64,000 nucleotides of DNA from Litorilinea aerophila (GTDB lineage Bacteria; Chloroflexota; Anaerolineae; Caldilineales; Caldilineaceae). Positions within the stretch are counted from its first letter, which is position 1; every line of letters begins with the position of its first letter. The notes beneath the pieces are model-generated. The model had not been told where the DNA came from. It made no database searches and saw only the letters and a list, made by a program, of their open reading frames with translations. The stretch spans positions 1 through 64,000 of the forward strand of contig NZ_VIGC02000007.1 of NCBI RefSeq assembly GCF_006569185.2, read 5' to 3'. The translations under genes were made by a program, and so were the position numbers. Positions 59,789 to 64,000 of the stretch are shown here, in pieces.

Positions 59789-61958
59789 GTGGTGGCAACG
59801 CGTCCAGCAGCGCCTGAAGACAACGCAGCAGCTCACTCATCCTGAAGCCCTGCGGGTAGTCCACTCGCAGGGTCGATGGTTGGGCCCATTGAAGAATGTC
59901 TTCGCTGGGTAAATCGTGGGCTGTGATCATGACCACCGGCACGCTACACAAGCGCGCGTTCTCGCGCATGAAGCGGAGCACATCTAACCCGTTTACCCCC
60001 GGCATCAAGAAATCCAGCAAGACCAGATCGGGGATGCATGCCTGCATACGCGCCAGCCCTTCTTCGCCGCCACAGGCGATATCGATGGTGTAGGCTTGGG
60101 GGGCCGCGCGCACAATGCGCGCCAGCAATTCGCATAGGTGTACGTCATCGTCCACGATTAAGATATGGTGCACCTTCTCCTGGTATTCGGCCAGTAACTC
60201 CAGCAGCTGATCCCGGGCGATCGGTTTGATCAGGTAGTGGTCCACACCTAGGGCCCTGGCCAGGTGGTGGGCATCGGGCAGGGGACACGAGATGACAGGT
60301 ACCGATGGGGGGGCGGTGTTTTTTGTGTCCTCATGCACCGGTGCGGGCATGTGGTTATTGGTGATAATGGCATGGGGCAAATACGAGGCCACGGCCTCTT
60401 CAAGGGTCTCTGGAGCGATTGCCTTGACCTGGTATCCCTGAAGATGGCGTTTGAGAAAGTTGGCCACCATGGGTTCTGCGGAGGTGATCAGGAGTAGCGG
60501 TCCGTGGCGTGCCTCCTGTTGGGAGGTAGGCGCCAATGGCTGGTGGGCATGGCGAACCACTTGGGGATGGGGCGGCGTCCTGGGCAGGGTGAAAACAAAG
60601 CGACTGCCGTGCCCTAATTCACTCTCCACCCACATCTGCCCGCCGTGCAACTCGACGAAGCGACGGCTGAGCGCCAGGCCCAGGCCGGTGCCGTCGAAGC
60701 GCTTGGTCAGTGCTGCATCAATCTGGTAAAACTCTTCAAACACCCGGTTTAAGTTCTCGGCTGGAATACCTGGCCCGGTATCGGTGACACTGACCTGCAG
60801 TTCACCGTCCTTCTGTTCGACGTGGACGGTCACACTGCCCGTTTCAGTAAAACGTATGGCATTGCTGAGCAAATTGAGCAGCACCTGGCGAATGCGCAGG
60901 CGATCCAGCAGGAGGGGAGGCAGATCCGCCGGTACTGCCACACGCATGTGAAGCCCCTTCTGGCGGGCCAGCGGTTCGAGCATGTCCGTCGTCTCGGCGA
61001 TGATATCGGCCAGCGCCGTCCGTTCGACGAACAGGGGCAGATGTTGGGCGTCGATTTTGGAGAGATCTAGCACATCATCGATCAGGTTTTTCAGATGCTG
61101 GGCGCTGCGATAGATACGGTTGATGTCGCCCATAAAGGCGCGAGGGACCGAGCGCACACCATAGGATTCTGGCGACAGCACAATCGCCTCGCTAAAGCCG
61201 ATGATAATGTTCAGTGGTGTGCGTAGCTCGTGGCTGACATTGGCAACGAACTGTTGTTTGGCCCGGCGCGCTTCTTCAGCGGCATTCCGGGCGTGGGCCA
61301 GCTGCACGCTAAAGCGTTCTAAACGATAGTAGGCGCTGTCCAACTCTTTAAGAGCCTGGGCCAGCTCCCCGCGATGGCGGCGGGCTTCTTCAGTAGAGAC
61401 CTGGGCCTGGCAAAAGCTGTTCCAGGACCATGCCAACGCCACCAGGAGGTTACGATTGGACAGCCACGCCACCAGAGTAGTTAACCAGAGGGTTCCAAGG
61501 GGAACAAGCAGGTGGCTGGACAGAAGCTCACGTTTGGTCACTGCGTTCCAGGTAAGCAGGCTAATGGCCAGTGCCACGCCGAGGGTCGAGCGCGGGCCTA
61601 GTAAATTCATGCTGAGCAAAACGATCATCAAGGCCAGGGCCATTTCGATGGTGGTTGTGCCATGGAACCAGAGTAACAATCCGGTTGCTACGACCAGTCC
61701 GCCCATGTATAGATATATGGCCACTTGTAGATGGCGCCGGTGTAGAAACTGGGCCGCCAACGCACATGCCACAACCCAGCCCGTCACCCATGCAACCCAG
61801 CCCGGCTGGAGGCCATTGACACGATTGACCAGGAGAAAAGCATAGAAGGCTAGCCCGGCCGTCGGCCATGGCAGCCACTCGAAAAGATGGCGACGCAGAT
61901 CGGCCAACATGCCCTGTACGTCTTTCGGCATATCCTCCGCGCGATTGACAGTGTTCAT
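59724..61958 (-). CDS. Hybrid histidine kinase with six-helix membrane sensor and two receiver domains
   Basis: 744 residues from ATG 61958 (CAGGAGATC upstream). Residues 25-185 hold about six membrane helices with short loops. A coiled coil leads to the phospho-His box FVANVSHELRTPLNIIIGFS (about 255). The ATPase has N box LLNLLSNAIRF, G1 DTGPGIP and G2 DGTGLGLALS, all intact. Receiver 1 (about 500-615) has lost its phospho-Asp (AIITNNHMP) but keeps Lys (LIKPI). Receiver 2 (about 620-725) keeps Asp (LLDFLMPG) but has TLRVDYPQG where Lys is expected. Likely partner: the response regulator gene converging on it. The ligand sensed in or at the membrane is unknown. Confidence 0.85.
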   Translation of the reverse strand: MNTVNRAEDMPKDVQGMLADLRRHLFEWLPWPTAGLAFYAFLLVNRVNGLQPGWVAWVTGWVVACALAAQFLHRRHLQVAIYLYMGGLVVATGLLLWFHGTTTIEMALALMIVLLSMNLLGPRSTLGVALAISLLTWNAVTKRELLSSHLLVPLGTLWLTTLVAWLSNRNLLVALAWSWNSFCQAQVSTEEARRHRGELAQALKELDSAYYRLERFSVQLAHARNAAEEARRAKQQFVANVSHELRTPLNIIIGFSEAIVLSPESYGVRSVPRAFMGDINRIYRSAQHLKNLIDDVLDLSKIDAQHLPLFVERTALADIIAETTDMLEPLARQKGLHMRVAVPADLPPLLLDRLRIRQVLLNLLSNAIRFTETGSVTVHVEQKDGELQVSVTDTGPGIPAENLNRVFEEFYQIDAALTKRFDGTGLGLALSRRFVELHGGQMWVESELGHGSRFVFTLPRTPPHPQVVRHAHQPLAPTSQQEARHGPLLLITSAEPMVANFLKRHLQGYQVKAIAPETLEEAVASYLPHAIITNNHMPAPVHEDTKNTAPPSVPVISCPLPDAHHLARALGVDHYLIKPIARDQLLELLAEYQEKVHHILIVDDDVHLCELLARIVRAAPQAYTIDIACGGEEGLARMQACIPDLVLLDFLMPGVNGLDVLRFMRENARLCSVPVVMITAHDLPSEDILQWAQPSTLRVDYPQGFRMSELLRCLQALLDALPPPKPAAPLPSMRAANQTPRPAS

Positions 61959-61979
61959 CGTCCTGATCTCCTGGTAAAA

Positions 61980-62009
61980 TGTCCAAACTGTGTCCAAACC
62001 ATGTCCAAA
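61980..62009. promoter_or_regulatory. Three TGTCCAAA direct repeats at 11-bp period
   Basis: TGTCCAAA occurs at 61980-61987, 61991-61998 and 62002-62009, just upstream of the kinase ribosome-binding site. The period equals one helical turn, a typical array for cooperative regulator binding. A fourth copy lies before the divergent binding-protein gene at 62320. Confidence 0.65.
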
Positions 62010-62217
62010 GGGAGGTTGTGTTCGCCTGGAGCCAATGTTACACTGGAAAAAATGCTGCATCACGATGCCAACGCTAGGCAGAAATCATCCACGTCGCACG
62101 CTGGCTGCTATTGTTACAAGGTTTCTGGTGGGATTTGCCACGCTTCCTAAGGCAGCCAATTTCGCGCCCATATATCTATCATACATATATGTAGTTATAT
62201 ACTCTTGCATCTTGTTC

Positions 62218-62245
62218 GCCTGTGACGTCCCAGGACGTCACAGGC
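62218..62245. promoter_or_regulatory. Perfect 13-bp palindrome in the divergent intergenic region
   Basis: GCCTGTGACGTCC (62218-62230), CA, GGACGTCACAGGC (62233-62245). It follows an AT-rich stretch with a TATACT (62198-62203) that may be the -10 box of the binding-protein gene, so it would sit in the first 40 bases of that transcript. It could be an operator, a stabilising 5' hairpin or a repeat. Confidence 0.5.
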
Positions 62246-62319
62246 TAGCGGCTAGTCCCTGCCTGATGTAGACCGATTTGTTCCCTCAGCTCTACTTTGC
62301 GTTATGTGAAGTGGATTTG

Positions 62320-62327
62320 TGTCCAAA
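62320..62327 (+). promoter_or_regulatory. Fourth TGTCCAAA copy, upstream of binding protein
   Basis: Within GATTTG-TGTC-CAAATC, itself a 6-bp inverted repeat, 25 bases before the ATG at 62352 and directly ahead of AAAGGAGG. Confidence 0.5.
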
Positions 62328-62351
62328 TCTATCTAAAGGAGGAAGCTCCCC

Positions 62352-63725
62352 ATGATCCATCAAGCCCGTTTTACAGTATGGCTCGTCCTGGCAGCGTTGG
62401 TGTTATTGCTGCTGGGCAGCTGTGCGCCGGCTACGCCGACCCAGCCAGCGGCCAGTTATGGCGGCGAGGGTGCAGCTCCAGCCCAGGCTAGTGGTCAGTT
62501 GACGCTGCGCTTCTACACGTCCAGCGGCGACCATGCCACCAAAGCCAATGAGTTGATGATCAACAAGTTCCGAGAGACTCACCCTGATTTCACCGTGGAA
62601 GTCGAGTATGGGGCCAGCGACTATGCCGACAAGGTATTCACCATGGCCGCGGCCGGCAATCTGCCTGACATTCTTTACACAGCCGATATCTATACTGCTC
62701 CCTTTGTGGATGCCGGCGTTTTGCTGGATATGCAGCCCTTTGCCGATGCCGATAGCGAGGTAAATATCGACGATGTCTATGAAAGTATTCTGGGCCTGGG
62801 ACGGGTCGAGGGCAACCCCGGTCTCTACATGATTCCCGTCTCGCTGGACAATGTGCAGGTCTATTATAACAAGACTATCTGGGAAGAGGCCGGCGCGCCC
62901 CTGCCGACCCCCGATTGGTCGTGGGACGATCTGATCGCCGACTGTAAAATCATTCAGGAAGCGAAACCAGACATCTATTGTATAGGGATCGGCGGTTCCA
63001 ACGGCGGTGGCGGTTTCAATTGGTGGGCCTATGTGGTGCCCTGGATCCGGGGCTACGGCGGCGATGTGTTGAGCGCCGATGGTACCAGGTCAACCTTGAG
63101 CACGCCCGAAGCCATGGCTGGCCTGCAAGCCTACGCCAATCTGTGGGTTGTGCACAACGTCGCCATTCCGTTGGGCAACGATCTGGGCGGTAATTGTTTC
63201 ATCAACCAAAAATGTGCCACCTGGCTCAGCATTCCCATCTTTGCCGGGATCTTCCGCGATAGCATTGAACCCGGCGCCTTTGAGTGGGACGTTCAGGTGA
63301 TTCCCAGCCATCCCAAGGGTCGATTCACCGGCATGGGTACCTTCGGCTATGCGGTCAGCGCCAATACCCAGCATCCCCAAGAGGCGTGGGATTTCGTCAA
63401 GACGTTGATCACCAGGGAAGGTCAAGAAGAGCTGGGCCGCACCTATCGGGCCATGCCGCTGCTCAAATCCATGGCGGATAGCTCTCTTTTCGATGAACTG
63501 GAGCCCCCGCCGGCCAACTACCGGGCTTTCATCGACGGCCAGGCGTATGGCATCTTACCCCGCACCTACCCGGTTGAATGTGGCAGCCTTTATACAGGAC
63601 AGGTCAACGCGGCCATGATGGCGGCACTGGAAACCATCATCCGTGGCGAAGGCACCGCCGAGACGGTCTTCCCCGGTGTCGATGCTGAGATCCAGGCCTG
63701 TCTGGATCGGGCTCTAGCGAAGTAG
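62352..63725 (+). CDS. Extracellular sugar-binding lipoprotein (solute-binding family 1)
   Basis: 457 residues. The signal VWLVLAALVLLLLGSCAPAT has the lipobox LGSC; no twin-arginine pair, unlike the two binding proteins at 23 and 29 kb, so it uses the Sec route. The fold follows: KFRETHPDFTVEVEYGASDY (about 72), AAAGNLPDILYTADIYTAPF and GMGTFGYAVSANTQHPQEAW. Two to four Cys in the middle (CKIIQ, YCIGIGG, NCFINQKC) may form disulfides. It is divergent from the kinase gene and shares the TGTCCAAA motif with it. A permease gene probably starts at the window end. Confidence 0.88.
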   Translation: MIHQARFTVWLVLAALVLLLLGSCAPATPTQPAASYGGEGAAPAQASGQLTLRFYTSSGDHATKANELMINKFRETHPDFTVEVEYGASDYADKVFTMAAAGNLPDILYTADIYTAPFVDAGVLLDMQPFADADSEVNIDDVYESILGLGRVEGNPGLYMIPVSLDNVQVYYNKTIWEEAGAPLPTPDWSWDDLIADCKIIQEAKPDIYCIGIGGSNGGGGFNWWAYVVPWIRGYGGDVLSADGTRSTLSTPEAMAGLQAYANLWVVHNVAIPLGNDLGGNCFINQKCATWLSIPIFAGIFRDSIEPGAFEWDVQVIPSHPKGRFTGMGTFGYAVSANTQHPQEAWDFVKTLITREGQEELGRTYRAMPLLKSMADSSLFDELEPPPANYRAFIDGQAYGILPRTYPVECGSLYTGQVNAAMMAALETIIRGEGTAETVFPGVDAEIQACLDRALAK

Positions 63726-63804
63726 CTGGCGCCAGGGGTATGGAGTTAGCTCCTCCTTTCCCCGTTACTTATTCGAGTCGGGACCTGTCACTGTGCAATA
63801 ACGG

Positions 63805-63833
63805 GGCGGTGTGGCTACACAGGCCACACCGCC
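63805..63833 (+). terminator. Hairpin after the binding-protein gene
   Basis: Perfect 11-bp stem GGCGGTGTGGC (63805-63815) / GCCACACCGCC (63823-63833) with a 7-base loop, 80 bases past the stop codon; no T tract. It may reduce read-through into the next gene. Confidence 0.5.
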
Positions 63834-63957
63834 GCCGGCCGTCTGGCACCCTCACCCAGGTTCCTGCTGATGAGCCACACATGGCTGAAGATGGGAGGGA
63901 GATATCTGGTGAAATTTTTGCCGCACAAATCTTATCCCATGATAAGGGGAAGTGTAA

Positions 63958-64000
63958 ATGATAGAGGAGGCGGGAAAGGTGCAGTCAGAGACTAGAAAGT
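63958..64000 (+). CDS. Start of a further gene (probably a transporter permease), cut by the window edge
   Basis: An ATG at 63958 with AAGGGGA upstream and an in-frame GTG at 63979 with GAGGAGG 8 bases upstream open the same frame to the edge (from the GTG: MQSETRK). The GTG with the stronger site is my preferred start. After a binding-protein gene a MalF-type permease is the usual next gene, but 7-14 residues cannot prove it. Confidence 0.4.
   Translation, partial: MIEEAGKVQSETRK

Noticed and set aside
1-64000. tRNA or rRNA genes
   Set aside because: No cloverleaf with a TTC-containing T arm and no rRNA landmark sequence was noticed by eye on either strand; a covariance scan was not possible.

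Overview
The window is a GC-rich chromosomal segment of an aerobic or facultative heterotroph. Several features point to Chloroflexota, most probably class Caldilineae (Caldilinea or Litorilinea type): Tat-exported lipoprotein solute-binding proteins with Ala/Pro-rich linkers, a tricorn-type protease, a DUF4277 transposase, and intergenic DNA full of short hairpin and heptamer repeats. The placement is an inference from style and gene content. No rRNA, tRNA or CRISPR array was seen.

Layout. 1-283: 5' part of an IS transposase. 370-5221: operon FAH hydrolase, SDR, aldo/keto reductase, FadR-type regulator, SMP-30 lactonase, resembling a non-phosphorylative L-fucose-like route; it has a clear promoter and a TGGTC-A-GACCA operator next to the expected start. 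5233-9823 (minus): CAP-domain protein and tricorn protease. 10141-13932: lipoprotein hydrolase, YgfZ-like protein, LipM-like octanoyltransferase and a YlxP/DUF503 protein, followed by a truncated DUF1028 remnant.

14371-41705: a large catabolic region. It holds a DegT aminotransferase, polysaccharide deacetylase, creatininase-family hydrolase, three enolase-superfamily acid-sugar dehydratases, a deacetylase-type amidohydrolase, sugar ABC permeases with two paralogous binding proteins, two acetylxylan-esterase-like hydrolases (one without the nucleophile), two SelA/DgaE-like PLP enzymes, a redoxin, an AhpD-like protein, a GNAT, a divergent PRPP synthetase, a mannonate-dehydratase-like enzyme, a RraA-like aldolase and a dimethylformamidase-like protein. 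Together they suggest import, deacylation, deamination, dehydration and retro-aldol cleavage of unusual, possibly amino- or acyl-substituted, sugar acids. No ABC ATPase is encoded beside the sugar permeases.

41717-47076 (minus): mazEF with its own promoter and operator, TatD hydrolase, SDR, UvrD-like helicase and a small membrane protein. 47219-56120 (minus): complete oligopeptide-type ABC transporter with two very similar tandem binding proteins. 57024-57812 (minus): HpcH/HpaI aldolase. 58074-63725: a part with less GC-extreme codon use, holding a decayed FlK-like thioesterase, a response regulator with a vestigial kinase ATPase domain, a convergent and overlapping hybrid histidine kinase, and a divergent sugar-binding protein. 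The kinase and binding-protein leaders share a TGTCCAAA element, three copies of it phased at 11 bp.

Intergenic DNA carries four period-7 tandem arrays, a mosaic hairpin family ending in CTACGG, GTCACGC palindromes and a twin hairpin. These are the most distinctive non-coding signals.
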